This document shows positions 42,266-51,175 of a DNA stretch of 64,000 nt, in pieces. Source of the stretch: Roseomonas sp. (GTDB lineage: Bacteria; Pseudomonadota; Alphaproteobacteria; Acetobacterales; Acetobacteraceae); NCBI GenBank assembly GCA_020249435.1, contig JADCFQ010000007.1:124001-188000 (forward strand), read 5' to 3'. Every line of letters begins with the position of its first letter. Within the stretch, counting starts at the first letter, position 1. The notes beneath the pieces were generated by a model that was not told the origin of the DNA, did no database searches, and saw nothing but the letters and a program-made list of their open reading frames with translations. Both the position numbers and the translations under genes were made by a program.

Positions 42266-43747
42266 TCACTGCCGGGGCGAAGCCTCTGCCAGCCTTTCGC
42301 TGCGCGGTGCCTCCAGCGCGCGGAGATAGGCGGCATCAAGCCCGTAGATATCCCGGCGCATGACCACCCTGCCGGCTTCAACCATCACCGTGTCATAATG
42401 AAGGCGCACCGGTATTGCGCGCGCGAGAGAAACGCCCTGAGTCACGCCGCCTTCCAAGGCGCGGTCTATGCGTTCCTGATTCCAGGCGGGCATGCCGCTG
42501 AAGGCTTCCGCCAGCAACTCCATCGGCCGTTCAAGCCGAATGCAGCCCGATGAAAAGGCGCGGTCCGGGCGGCGGAACAAATGCCGATCTGGCGTGTCAT
42601 GCATGAAAATATCGTCGCGGTTCGGCATGACGAATTTGATCCGGCCGAGCGCATTCGCCTCACCGGGGTCCTGGCGGATGATGAAGGGGAAGCGGTCCTT
42701 GGAATAGGCGCTGAAATCCAGCGTGGTCGCGTCAATTTCCGTAAGCTCGCCATCAATCCGCTGATACAGCCGATAGCCCAAGGCCTGCATGCGCCCGGGC
42801 TCTCGGCGGAAGCGCGGCGACAAATCCTCCCGCGCATTGCGATCCGGCACGCCCCAGGGCGGGTTGAATTGCACCGCGACCAGCCGGACATCGAGCATCG
42901 GGGTTTGCCGATCTGTCCTGCCCACCACCACGGCCATATCCTGCACCACGCGCCCGGCATCGGTGAGTTTCAGGCGGAAATGGGGGATATTCACCTCAAT
43001 GCGCCGATCAGGCGGGGCGGCCAGGCCGCGGCGCATATCAAGCGCCACGCGAAGCTGGGCAATCTTGGCCTCAACTGGCGTATTCAAGGCAGCCCAAGTC
43101 AGGCGCCCGATGCGGCCATCAGCTTCCAACCCTTCTGCGGCCTGAAAGCGCCGGACGGCTTCTTCCAGCCGCGTATCGTAAACGGGGCTTTCCGCTGCCG
43201 CACCGCGCAGCACTTCCGGATCAAGCACCGCCAGCCGCGCGCGAAGCTGCCCGACCCGCGCGGCGTCATGGCTGCCGGGTTCGAGCGTGCTGGTAAGATT
43301 GCCTTCAATGCCTGGCCAACCGCCGCGCGCCGCAATGGCACGCAGCCGCGCAAGTTCCGCCTTGATCGGCGCCGCATCGGGATGAAGGGCTGCGGCCTGA
43401 TCCAGCACACTCGCCGGATCGGCACTGGCATAAAGCCTATCGCGCCAGGCAGGGAAATCGGCCCGCGCGGCATCGCGCCGGATATCCACGCGCCCTGGCA
43501 GCGCCGCCACACGGCCCAGCACCAAATCCCGCAAGGCCGCTTCGGCGCGCGACATCAGCGCAGCGCCCGGCAGATCATAATGGCGCGGATCAAGCCCATC
43601 CTCGGCGAGCACTTCCAGCCGGCGCGCGAGGTTTTCCTGCGCCATGCGCGAAGCGGCGCTGGCGCGCGGCAGCAGGCTTGCCGAAAGCCCCGCCGAGGCG
43701 ACACTCAGCATCATAGTACGACGCGCGAATCGCTTTGAATTACTCAT
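42266..43747 (-). CDS. L,D-transpeptidase (YcbB/LdtD-like) with peptidoglycan-binding domain
   Basis: A 493-residue exported protein. An RR-containing leader (RFARRTMMLSVASAGLSASL) ends near PRASA. A helical region, a peptidoglycan-binding domain 1 (YDTRLEEAVRRFQAAEGLEA, DGRIGRLTWAALN) and a YkuD catalytic domain follow. The YkuD part has IFMHDTPDRHLF and the active-site FSSGCIRLERP with its cysteine. This layout matches YcbB-type enzymes that make 3-3 cross-links in peptidoglycan. The gene precedes galE on the same strand; both concern the cell envelope. Confidence 0.93.
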   Translation of the reverse strand: MSNSKRFARRTMMLSVASAGLSASLLPRASAASRMAQENLARRLEVLAEDGLDPRHYDLPGAALMSRAEAALRDLVLGRVAALPGRVDIRRDAARADFPAWRDRLYASADPASVLDQAAALHPDAAPIKAELARLRAIAARGGWPGIEGNLTSTLEPGSHDAARVGQLRARLAVLDPEVLRGAAAESPVYDTRLEEAVRRFQAAEGLEADGRIGRLTWAALNTPVEAKIAQLRVALDMRRGLAAPPDRRIEVNIPHFRLKLTDAGRVVQDMAVVVGRTDRQTPMLDVRLVAVQFNPPWGVPDRNAREDLSPRFRREPGRMQALGYRLYQRIDGELTEIDATTLDFSAYSKDRFPFIIRQDPGEANALGRIKFVMPNRDDIFMHDTPDRHLFRRPDRAFSSGCIRLERPMELLAEAFSGMPAWNQERIDRALEGGVTQGVSLARAIPVRLHYDTVMVEAGRVVMRRDIYGLDAAYLRALEAPRSERLAEASPRQ

Positions 43748-43798
43748 ATTGTTTTGTTAGCGCTTTCGCGGGCAGGTACGCAATTTTCTTTGTTGGCG

Positions 43799-45208
43799 TC
43801 AGGAAAGCCGATCCGCGCCTTGTGGCGCCCCAGCCAATTCATTGACGGTGATCGGCTTATAGGGCGCGCGGGGGCGGAAATGCCCGACTTCTTCCACCGG
43901 CACACTACGCGTTTCCGCAATCACCGCTGCCACGGTCGGGCCGCAGAGCCGCCCCTGGCAGGGGCCCATGCCGCAGCGCAAATAGGCCTTGGCCTGGTTG
44001 GGGCCGGTTGCGCCAATCGCCGCTGCCCAGCGCAAAGATCCCGCCGTCACTTCCTCACACCGACAGATGATGGTGGAGTCCTCAGGCGGCGCCAGGATTT
44101 CCTGTGACGGTGCGTAAAGCGCATCCAAAAAGGGGCGCAGCGCGCGGGCTTGCAACAACGCCGCCGCACTGGCTTCCGCCCGGAAATCACGATCCGCCGC
44201 TGCAAGTCTGCCAAGCCTGAAGGCCGCATCCAAGGCGGCCAATTGCCCGGTGGCCACTGCCGCTTCCCAGCCGCCAATCACCGCGCCATCGCCGGCAACC
44301 GCAATACGCGCATGGGAAGACGCGCCAAAAACATCAAGCTTGGGGCGCCAGCAAAGCTGTTGTGCATCCCAGCCATGTTCCAAGCCAATCGCCATGGAAA
44401 TATGTGTGGAAGGCATCACCCCTTCATGCAGCAGCAGCGTATCACAGGCTTCATAGCCACCTTCAAAGCGCAGCCCCTGCACTCGCGGGCTGCCTTCAGC
44501 GCGCAAATGCTTCGCCCCCGTAATTACCCGCATGCCGGACTGACGCGCCTTCAGGATCAGCCCAATGCCTTTGGCAAGCTGCGCAAAGCCGCTGAAAATC
44601 CCGCCCTGTTCCAAAGCCGTGCGCAGAATGGGTTGGGTGCGCGTTTCGACGAGCACCGGCAGCACACCTGCGCGGATCAATTGATTGGCGAGCAGCCACA
44701 TCAGCGGCCCCTGCCCTGCCAGCACCACCCTGCCCGATGGCACCATGCCAGCAGTTTTCAGCGCAATCTGCGCTGCCCCGGCAGACATCACCCCAGGCAG
44801 CGTCCAGCCCGGAATGGGCACGGGTCTTTCCTGCGCCCCGGTCGCGAGCAGAATACGCTCGGCGACGAAATCACTACTTTCGCCCAAACGAGAAACCGAA
44901 AGCGTGCCCGTATCGGGATCCAGCATCCAAAGCGTGGCGCCCGGGCGATAGGTGATATCCAGCGCCCGAAACCGCGCGATCAGATCAAGCCCCGGCGCCA
45001 TGTCACGCGCCAAGGCGGGATCGGCGCCGGCCAATTCGGCAGCGCGAAAAACCTGCCCGCCAGGTGCCGCGTTTTCATCCACCACCAGGACAGAAAGCCC
45101 GCATTCCCGCGCGGTGATGGCAGCCGCCATGCCAGCCGGCCCGGCACCAATAATCGCTAGGTCGAACTTGCTTGGCGCCGGGCTTGTCTTGACGGGCACA
45201 AGGTTCAT
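43799..45208 (-). CDS. FAD-dependent dehydrogenase subunit with Fe-S site (HcnB/OoxA-like)
   Basis: A 469-residue flavoprotein. The FAD motif is DLAIIGAGPAGMAAAITA near residue 16, and a second nucleotide site follows at VVLAGQGPLMWLLA. The C-terminal BFD-like region binds a [2Fe-2S] cluster, with ICRCEEVTAG and RCGMGPCQGRLCGPT (Cys-x-Cys and Cys-x4-Cys-x4-Cys). Such proteins are one subunit of heterotrimeric dehydrogenases: hydrogen cyanide synthase HcnABC, opine or nopaline oxidases and D-hydroxyproline dehydrogenase. It overlaps the small ferredoxin-like subunit by four bases. Cyanide formation is only one possibility; amino acid or opine oxidation is more likely in this catabolic setting. 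Confidence 0.88.
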   Translation of the reverse strand: MNLVPVKTSPAPSKFDLAIIGAGPAGMAAAITARECGLSVLVVDENAAPGGQVFRAAELAGADPALARDMAPGLDLIARFRALDITYRPGATLWMLDPDTGTLSVSRLGESSDFVAERILLATGAQERPVPIPGWTLPGVMSAGAAQIALKTAGMVPSGRVVLAGQGPLMWLLANQLIRAGVLPVLVETRTQPILRTALEQGGIFSGFAQLAKGIGLILKARQSGMRVITGAKHLRAEGSPRVQGLRFEGGYEACDTLLLHEGVMPSTHISMAIGLEHGWDAQQLCWRPKLDVFGASSHARIAVAGDGAVIGGWEAAVATGQLAALDAAFRLGRLAAADRDFRAEASAAALLQARALRPFLDALYAPSQEILAPPEDSTIICRCEEVTAGSLRWAAAIGATGPNQAKAYLRCGMGPCQGRLCGPTVAAVIAETRSVPVEEVGHFRPRAPYKPITVNELAGAPQGADRLS

Positions 45209-45501
45209 CGCGGCACCTCCCGCGCGCCATGCTGGCGGGCGATGCGCATGCCGGCAGCGACCGGCACCATGCAGGCTTGCCGGTTCGCGATACCGTCAAT
45301 TTCGGCCAGGCAATCGAAGCAAACGCCCATCATGCACCAAGCCAGGCGCGGACTGCCGGAGACCGGCGTTTCACGCATGGCCGGCAGGCCCGCAATCAGC
45401 ATGGCGGCGGCGGCGCTGCTGCCTTCCGGCACCATCAGGGCGCGGCCTTCGACAAAAACCTGCACCGTCTCCGGCCGATGATCGGGGCGTGTGCGAAACA
45501 T
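45205..45501 (-). CDS. Small [2Fe-2S] subunit of flavoprotein dehydrogenase (HcnA-like)
   Basis: A 98-residue ferredoxin-like protein. The cluster ligands are visible in LAWCMMGVCFDCLAEIDG (Cys-x4-Cys-x2-Cys) with a further Cys in RQACM. It begins FRTRPDHRPETVQVFVEGRA, a beta-grasp start, and passes electrons between the two flavin subunits. The ATG at 45501 overlaps the stop of the DadA-like subunit gene, and its own end overlaps the start of the HcnB-like gene, so the three are coupled. Confidence 0.88.
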   Translation of the reverse strand: MFRTRPDHRPETVQVFVEGRALMVPEGSSAAAAMLIAGLPAMRETPVSGSPRLAWCMMGVCFDCLAEIDGIANRQACMVPVAAGMRIARQHGAREVPR

Positions 45502-46604
45502 CAAAAGCGCTTTGCCGAAAATGGCGCGAGGAAGGGGTCTAGTTCTCCGCGCGCAATCATGGGTGCCAGCAGCTTGCCATGCGCCGCGGCCAGCGTCACT
45601 CCGGAATGGCAATTCGCCGTATAGGCGCCGGGCAGGGTTTCGGATTGCTCATAAATGGGCAGCCCATCGGGCGACATGACGCGAAGCGCAGACCAGGCGC
45701 GCACCACATTCAGCTTGCCAATCCAGGGAAAACAGAGCGCCGCGCGATGGGCAATTTCCGCCATCACCGGTTGGGTTTGGCGCGTGTCAAACCCCACTTC
45801 CTCCACGCTGTCGCCCAGCATGATGCTGCCCTCTCCGGTTTGGCGAATGGTGGTGGTGGGCATGGGCAGGGCTGCGCGCGCCCTTTCCGTCACCAGCACC
45901 TGGCCGCGCTGCGGGCGGACCGGCGCCTTCAGCCCGAAATGCGTGGCAAGCGCCGCATTGCCAAGGCCAGCCGCCAGAACCGCACGTTCCGCCTGAATGG
46001 TGCCGAGGTTGGTCTCCAGCAGGAAATTGCGCGGCGCCGTTGCGATGCCGGTGATTTTCACATTGGGCAGATAAACCCCGCCAAGTGCGGTAAAACCGTG
46101 ATGCAGGCTGCGAAGAAGCGCCAGCGGGCTGACATGCCCATCATAGGGCGTGAAGGAAGCCCCCACCACGGCGGGGCCAAGGCCGGGCAGCATCTCACGC
46201 GCTTCCCGCGCATCCAGCATGCGATAGTCAAACCCGTAATTGCCCGCTTCGCGCTTCATTTGTTCCAGGCGGGTTTCACGGTCTTTCATTTCCTGATCGG
46301 AAAGACACAGATGCAGCCCGCCCGGCTGAGACAGCCCAAGCGAAAGGCCGGTCTGCTTCGCCAGATCATCCGCCAGTTCCGCCCAGCCTTCGGCCGATTG
46401 GCGCGTCCAGCGCTGATACCATGGCGCGCCGAGCCCCTTGGATTGCACCCAAACCAGGCCGAAATTCCCCCGGCTGGCGCGATAGGCGGCATCCCCCTCA
46501 TCCAGCAGCGCAACCGAAAGCCCTTCGCGCCGAAGGCCCCACGCAATGGCGGAGCCCACCAGCCCGCCCCCAATCACCATTGCGTCGAAGCGTGTTCCGG
46601 TCAT
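45501..46604 (-). CDS. DadA/glycine oxidase-like flavoprotein subunit (HcnC-like)
   Basis: A 367-residue FAD-dependent oxidoreductase of the D-amino acid oxidase superfamily. The FAD motif is AMVIGGGLVGSAIAWGLRRE near residue 9. SRGNFGLVWVQSKGLGAPWY lies in the substrate region and GLPIYEQSETLPGAYTANC in the C-terminal flavin-contact part. As first gene of the overlapping trio it should be the substrate-oxidising subunit. TTTCG/CGAAA arms (46625-46639) lie just upstream and may be part of its promoter region. Substrate unknown. Confidence 0.87.
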   Translation of the reverse strand: MTGTRFDAMVIGGGLVGSAIAWGLRREGLSVALLDEGDAAYRASRGNFGLVWVQSKGLGAPWYQRWTRQSAEGWAELADDLAKQTGLSLGLSQPGGLHLCLSDQEMKDRETRLEQMKREAGNYGFDYRMLDAREAREMLPGLGPAVVGASFTPYDGHVSPLALLRSLHHGFTALGGVYLPNVKITGIATAPRNFLLETNLGTIQAERAVLAAGLGNAALATHFGLKAPVRPQRGQVLVTERARAALPMPTTTIRQTGEGSIMLGDSVEEVGFDTRQTQPVMAEIAHRAALCFPWIGKLNVVRAWSALRVMSPDGLPIYEQSETLPGAYTANCHSGVTLAAAHGKLLAPMIARGELDPFLAPFSAKRF

Positions 46605-46648
46605 GACAGAACCAGTTTATGCGCTTTCGGTTAACGAAACATGCGACA

Positions 46649-47398
46649 TCACCGCCCGCCGCCAACCTGGAGGCAAGCTGCCGTGACATAGGAAGCCGCG
46701 TCAGAGGCCAGGAACAGGATGCATTCCGCCACTTCTTCTGGCTTGCCAGGCCGGCCCATGGGGACCAGCGGCCCAAGCCGCGCCAGCCGATCGGGCGCGC
46801 CGCCCCGGGCATGGATTTCCGTTTCAATCAGGCCGGGATTGACCGCATTCACCCGCATGCCTTCCTGCGCCACTTCGCGCGCGAGGCCGATGGTGAGCGT
46901 ATCCACCGCCGCCTTGCTCGCCGCGTAATGGACATATTCGCCCGCACTGCCGAGTTCCGAAGCGCGGGAGGAGACATTCACAATCGCACCGCCCTTGCCG
47001 CCATGCTTGGTGGACATGCGCTTCACCGCTTCGCGGCAGAACATGGCAAGGCCGGTTACATTGGCGCCCATGGTATTGGCCCAGCCGGCATGGGTAATGC
47101 TCTCGAGCCGCCCGCGCGGTCCGGTGCCGCCGGCATTATTCACCAGCACATCAATCCGCCCGAAATGCTTCATGACGGCGTCAAAGGCGGCAATCGCATG
47201 CGCCTCATCCTCGACCGAGCCTTGCAGCAGCAGCACTTTGGCCCCCGCCGCTTCGCAATCCCGCTGCACCGCTTCGGCGCTCGCGCGATCCTGCTGATAG
47301 GTCAGGCATAAATTATAGCCACGGGTGGCAGCCATGCGCGCGGTGGCCGCGCCAATGCCGCGCCCGGCGCCGGTGATCAGCATGGTTTTTCTGGACAT
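46649..47398 (-). CDS. Short-chain dehydrogenase/reductase (SDR)
   Basis: A 249-residue classical SDR. The NAD(P) motif is TGAGRGIGAATARMAA at residues 9-24, NNAGG follows strand 4, and catalytic Ser is in VNVSSRASELG. Tyr-x3-Lys is in VHYAASKAAVDTL. PGLIETEIHARGG and VGGGR end the protein. The C-terminal GK-EEVAE-ILFLASD pattern is common to FabG-like and sugar or glucose dehydrogenase-like SDRs. It is divergent from the next SDR gene across 210 bases. Substrate cannot be told. Confidence 0.9.
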   Translation of the reverse strand: MSRKTMLITGAGRGIGAATARMAATRGYNLCLTYQQDRASAEAVQRDCEAAGAKVLLLQGSVEDEAHAIAAFDAVMKHFGRIDVLVNNAGGTGPRGRLESITHAGWANTMGANVTGLAMFCREAVKRMSTKHGGKGGAIVNVSSRASELGSAGEYVHYAASKAAVDTLTIGLAREVAQEGMRVNAVNPGLIETEIHARGGAPDRLARLGPLVPMGRPGKPEEVAECILFLASDAASYVTAACLQVGGGR

Positions 47399-47494
47399 GG
47401 CCTCTCCCCTTTGTTTTCGGGGGCTTTATGCCATGGGAAGGCGGGCTTGCCGATACCCGCGCGGCGGGTGAGCATCGCCGGACAGGAGGCCACC

Positions 47495-47605
47495 ATGACC
47501 CCGTATTCGCCCACCAGCTTCACGTCGCTGACCTTTCATGATGCCGTGCCGCGCTTTCCAGCGGGGCAACACAGATCAGCGCAGGCGCAACACAGGAAAG
47601 GCTGA
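47495..47605 (+). pseudogene. 36-codon ORF resembling an amidase N-terminus, possible remnant
   Basis: A very good site, GGAGG, lies five bases before the ATG. The peptide starts TPYSPTSFTSLTFHDAVP and continues RFPAG, then loses any recognisable pattern and stops three bases before the SDR start. The SF-DAVP-F--G string recalls the first helix of amidase-family enzymes, which I know from related genera; this is from memory. It could be the 5' remnant of a deleted amidase gene whose strong ribosome site now serves as a coupled leader for the SDR. Confidence 0.35.
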
Positions 47606-47608
47606 ACA

Positions 47609-48379
47609 ATGACACGCAATCTGGAGGGCAAGAGCGCGCTCGTGACTGGCGGCGTCTCTGGCATAGGGCGCGCGACCGCGCTCGCTTTTGCGCGTGAGGG
47701 TGCGCGGGTGGCAGTGGCGGATATTCTGGAGGAAGCCGCGCAACGCACTGTCGCCGAGATCGAGGCGATGGGTGGCCAAGCCATGGCCATCGCCTGTGAT
47801 GTCACGGATGATGACGCGGTAAAGGCCATGATCGCCCGGGCGGTGGATGCCTTTGGTGGCCTTGACTGCGCCTTCAACAATGCTGGCATTGCCCCGTATC
47901 AGGTGAATGCCGGGGGGCAGAAAATCGCGGATGTCGCGCCCGAAGCGTGGCGCCGCTTGATTGAGGTGAATCTGACTGGCGTTTGGCTATGCCTGCGGCA
48001 TGAAGTGGCACAAATGCGCGCGCAGGCTTCGGGCGGCGTCATCATCAATACGGCTTCGATCCTTGGGTTGGTCGGATCGGCTAGTTCCTCTGCCTATGTT
48101 GCGGCAAAGCACGGTGTGGTGGGTCTCACGAAGACAGCCGCCGCTGACCATGCCGAGGATAACATCCGCGTCAATGCGGTCTGCCCGGGCTATATCGAAA
48201 CACCAATGACCGAGGAGACGATGCGCCGGCGCGGAGAACGCATTCTGGCGCGCGTGCCCATGGCGCGCATGGGCCAGGCAAATGAGATCGCCGAAGCGGT
48301 GGTATGGCTGTGCAGCCCGAAAGCAAGCTTTGTGACGGGTGTCTCCTGGGCGGTGGATGGCGGCTATACGGCGATTTGA
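47609..48379 (+). CDS. Short-chain dehydrogenase/reductase (SDR)
   Basis: A 256-residue classical SDR. TGGVSGIGRATALAFARE is the cofactor motif and DVTDDDAV the adenine-binding aspartate. The FNNAGIA segment, INTASILGLVG with catalytic Ser, and SAYVAAKHGVVGLTK with Tyr-x3-Lys follow. It ends VSWAVDGGYTAI, typical of FabG/glucose dehydrogenase-like enzymes with NAD preference. It starts three bases after the short leader ORF and is followed at 77 bases by an enoyl-CoA hydratase gene on the same strand. Confidence 0.9.
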   Translation: MTRNLEGKSALVTGGVSGIGRATALAFAREGARVAVADILEEAAQRTVAEIEAMGGQAMAIACDVTDDDAVKAMIARAVDAFGGLDCAFNNAGIAPYQVNAGGQKIADVAPEAWRRLIEVNLTGVWLCLRHEVAQMRAQASGGVIINTASILGLVGSASSSAYVAAKHGVVGLTKTAAADHAEDNIRVNAVCPGYIETPMTEETMRRRGERILARVPMARMGQANEIAEAVVWLCSPKASFVTGVSWAVDGGYTAI

Positions 48380-48456
48380 CGCACTTGCTGAAGCGGGCAT
48401 GATCGCAGCCGGGATCGCCGCCACCACCCCGCCCATTTCTGTTTGAGGAACGCCAA

Positions 48457-49245
48457 ATGTCCGAAATCGAGATCACCGATGATGCCGGACTTCGCATCAT
48501 TCGCCTGAACCGCCCGGAGAAGAAAAATGCCCTCACGCGCGCCATGTATAGCGCGATGGCGGCTGCGCTGCGGGACGCCGCGACCACACCCGCCATTCGC
48601 GCCATTCTGATCACGGGCGGTGATGCCTGTTTCACCTCTGGCAATGATGTTGCGGATTTCCGGGCGCGTGGCGAACAGCAGGCGGAAGTGCCCTCCCCCG
48701 CGCGGGAAATGCTGGCAGCGCTTGGCGAATGCCCGAAGCCCGTGGTGGCGGCCGTGGCCGGTTATGCGATTGGCATTGGCACGACGCTGCTTTTGCATTG
48801 TGACCTGGTTTATGCCGGGGATAACGCCATCTTCCGCATGCCTTTCGTGGATTTGGGGCTTTGCCCGGAAGGTGGTTCATCCCTGCTGGTGCCGATGCGG
48901 GGCGGGCAATTGCTTGCCAATGAATTGCTGATGCTGGGGGATGCCTTTGCGCCGGACGTCGCTTTGCGCGCCGGCATCATCAATGCCGTAGTGCCCGCAG
49001 GCGCATTGCTGGCGCATGCGGAAGCCAAGGCGCGCGCCTTGGCGGCCAAACCGCCAGCGGCCATGGCACAGACCAAGGCGCTGCTCCGGCGCGCCGATGC
49101 CGCGGGCATTGCGGAGCATATGCAGGTGGAATTCGCGGCCTTCGGTGCGCTGCTGCGCGGGCCGGAAGCAGCGGAAGCGGTCGCGGCATTTCAGGAAAAG
49201 CGCAAGCCGGATTTCTCGCGCTTTTTCGCAGGCGGTAAGGGCTGA
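48457..49245 (+). CDS. Enoyl-CoA hydratase/isomerase family protein
   Basis: A 262-residue crotonase-fold protein. RIIRLNRPEKKNALTRAMYS is the conserved start. The oxyanion hole is formed by the CFTSGNDVADF and VAGYAIGIGTTLLLHCD loops. The PFVDLGLCPEGGSSLLVP segment holds a glutamate at the general-base position used by hydratases and isomerases. Family members act on enoyl-CoA thioesters in fatty or aromatic acid breakdown. Four bases separate its stop from the iron-type dehydrogenase gene. Confidence 0.9.
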   Translation: MSEIEITDDAGLRIIRLNRPEKKNALTRAMYSAMAAALRDAATTPAIRAILITGGDACFTSGNDVADFRARGEQQAEVPSPAREMLAALGECPKPVVAAVAGYAIGIGTTLLLHCDLVYAGDNAIFRMPFVDLGLCPEGGSSLLVPMRGGQLLANELLMLGDAFAPDVALRAGIINAVVPAGALLAHAEAKARALAAKPPAAMAQTKALLRRADAAGIAEHMQVEFAAFGALLRGPEAAEAVAAFQEKRKPDFSRFFAGGKG

Positions 49246-49249
49246 AGCA

Positions 49250-50389
49250 ATGCTGCATCAATGGCCGGCCCAGGCGCGGGTTTATCATGATGTTTCGGTC
49301 GCGGAAGCACTGCCGGGCGAGGTCGGCACCGCAGCTCGGGTTGCGCTGGTTACCACGCATTCCCTGATGAAAAGCCGCATTGCCGAGAGTGTGCGCGAAG
49401 CGCTCGGCGCGCGGCTGGTCGCGGAGACCGCCGCGATGCGCGCGCATAGCCCGGTTGAGGATGTGCTGGCGCTGGCCAGGCTGCTGCGCGAAAGCCGCGC
49501 CGAATTGGTAGTGGCGCTGGGTGGCGGTTCGGTGATTGATGGCGCGAAGGTCGCCTGCCTTGCTGTCTGGCGCGGCATTACGGATCGCGCGGCACTGATT
49601 GAAGCAGCAGTGTCTCGTGGCGCATCGCCGGGCGCTTGGGATGGCGCCGCACCCGCGCCGCGATTGGTGGCGGTGCCGACCACGCTTTCAGCCGCCGAAT
49701 TCGCGCCCCATGCCGGCTATACGGATTTGAGTGAGGGGCGGAAGCATCGCGCGCTGGATCCCTGGATGGTGCCGCGCGCTGTTTTGCTTGATCCCGCCGC
49801 GACTTTGGAAACACCGGCAGCGCTTTTCCTGTCATCGGGCATTCGCGCATTGGATCACGCGGGAGAGCGTTGGTGCGCGCTGGAACCAGCACCCTTTTCG
49901 GATGCGGTTTCGCGCCAGGCGATGCTGATGCTGGCAGAGGGCCTGCCGCGTGTGGCGCAGGCAGCCGGAGATTTGCGGGCGCGCGCCCTTTGCCAGCAAG
50001 CCGCCTGGCTTTCCGTGCAGGGCGGTTGGGCGGGTGTGCCGGTCGGTGCCAGCCATGGGCTTGGCTATATTCTGGGCGCGGCGCGCGGTGTGCCGCATGG
50101 CATCACTTCCTGCCTGATGCTGCATGCGGTGATGCGCTGGAATGCGCCGGTGAATGCGGCGCGGCAAGCGGATATCGCAGCGATTTTCGGCGGTGCGGAA
50201 GCCGGCACAACGATTGAGGATTTCGTCGCGGGGCTGGGCCTGCCGACGCGCTTGCATCAGCAAGGCATTACCGAAGCGGAAATCCCGGGCCTTGCCGCAC
50301 GCTGGACCGGCGATGCGCCGATTGCGACCAATCCCCGCCCCGTGCGTGGAGCGGCGGATTTGGAGGAAATATTACGTCTGGCAATCTAA
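49250..50389 (+). CDS. Iron-containing alcohol dehydrogenase / maleylacetate reductase-like
   Basis: A 379-residue NAD(P)-dependent dehydrogenase of the iron-ADH family. The cofactor motif is ALGGGSVIDGAK near residue 86. VPTTLSAAEFAPHAGYTD follows, and metal-binding histidines are in SHGLGYILGA and GVPHGITSCLM. A third comes from IRALDHAGERW. Layout matches maleylacetate reductases and related enzymes of aromatic compound catabolism, though a general alcohol dehydrogenase role is not excluded. The ATG at 49250 begins the homology. It converges with an SDR gene, overlapping it by four bases. Confidence 0.87.
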   Translation: MLHQWPAQARVYHDVSVAEALPGEVGTAARVALVTTHSLMKSRIAESVREALGARLVAETAAMRAHSPVEDVLALARLLRESRAELVVALGGGSVIDGAKVACLAVWRGITDRAALIEAAVSRGASPGAWDGAAPAPRLVAVPTTLSAAEFAPHAGYTDLSEGRKHRALDPWMVPRAVLLDPAATLETPAALFLSSGIRALDHAGERWCALEPAPFSDAVSRQAMLMLAEGLPRVAQAAGDLRARALCQQAAWLSVQGGWAGVPVGASHGLGYILGAARGVPHGITSCLMLHAVMRWNAPVNAARQADIAAIFGGAEAGTTIEDFVAGLGLPTRLHQQGITEAEIPGLAARWTGDAPIATNPRPVRGAADLEEILRLAI

Positions 50390-51159
50390 AGATTCCGCCG
50401 TTCCGCGCGTAGCGTCGGCAGGCCAATCCCGGTCGCGTCAAACCCGCCATCCACGGCAATCACCTGGCCGGTCAGGTAACTCGCGCGGTCGCTGCATAGG
50501 AAGAACACTGCCTCTGCCAGCTCCGCTTCCAGCCCATAGCGATTGAGCGGCAAATGGTCGTGATAATCGGCGCGGATTTCCGGCGTATGCACGGCCTTCG
50601 CCATGGCCGTATCCACCGGGCCGGGGGCGACCGCATTCACGCGTATGCCAAGCTTTGCGAATTCCACCGCCTGCTGCTTTGTCAAATGCGCAAGCCCGGC
50701 CTTGCTGGTGCCATAGGCAACGCGCAAAGTTGAAGCCCGCAAGCCGGAGATGGAGGTGATATTCACCATCGCTCCGCCGCCGGCTTCTGCCATGATCGGC
50801 GCTGCGGCCTGTGCCACGAGGAATGGGCCGGTCAGGTTCACCGCCAGCACGCGCGCCCAATCTTCCGGCGTGGTTTCCAGAATGGGTTTGAAAATCGCGA
50901 TGCCGGCATTATTCACCAGCGCATCCAATCGCCCGAAATGCGCGGCAGCTTTTTGGACCGCCGCAGCAATGGCGGGCGGGTCTGAAACATCGCAGATGAT
51001 CTCGAGCGTCTTTGCGGGCTCGGCCAGCGCTGCCATGGTTTCGCGAAGTTGTTCGGCGTTGATGTCAAGCAGCGCGACATTCCAGCCCTCGGCCAGGAAA
51101 CGACGGGCGACGGCAAGCCCGATGCCGCGCGCGGCGCCGGTTACAAGGGCGGTTTTCAT
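50386..51159 (-). CDS. Short-chain dehydrogenase/reductase (SDR)
   Basis: A 257-residue classical SDR. TGAARGIGLAVARRFLAE is at residues 7-24. NNAGIAIFKP, NITSISGLRAS with catalytic Ser, and VAYGTSKAGLAHLTKQQAVE with Tyr-x3-Lys follow. GPVDTAMAKAV and VIAVDGGFDATG end the fold. It lies 16 bases downstream of another SDR gene on the same strand, and that in turn follows the DadA-like gene, so the three probably form a transcript. Confidence 0.9.
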   Translation of the reverse strand: MKTALVTGAARGIGLAVARRFLAEGWNVALLDINAEQLRETMAALAEPAKTLEIICDVSDPPAIAAAVQKAAAHFGRLDALVNNAGIAIFKPILETTPEDWARVLAVNLTGPFLVAQAAAPIMAEAGGGAMVNITSISGLRASTLRVAYGTSKAGLAHLTKQQAVEFAKLGIRVNAVAPGPVDTAMAKAVHTPEIRADYHDHLPLNRYGLEAELAEAVFFLCSDRASYLTGQVIAVDGGFDATGIGLPTLRAERRNL

Positions 51160-51175
51160 GCTGATATCCTATCCT

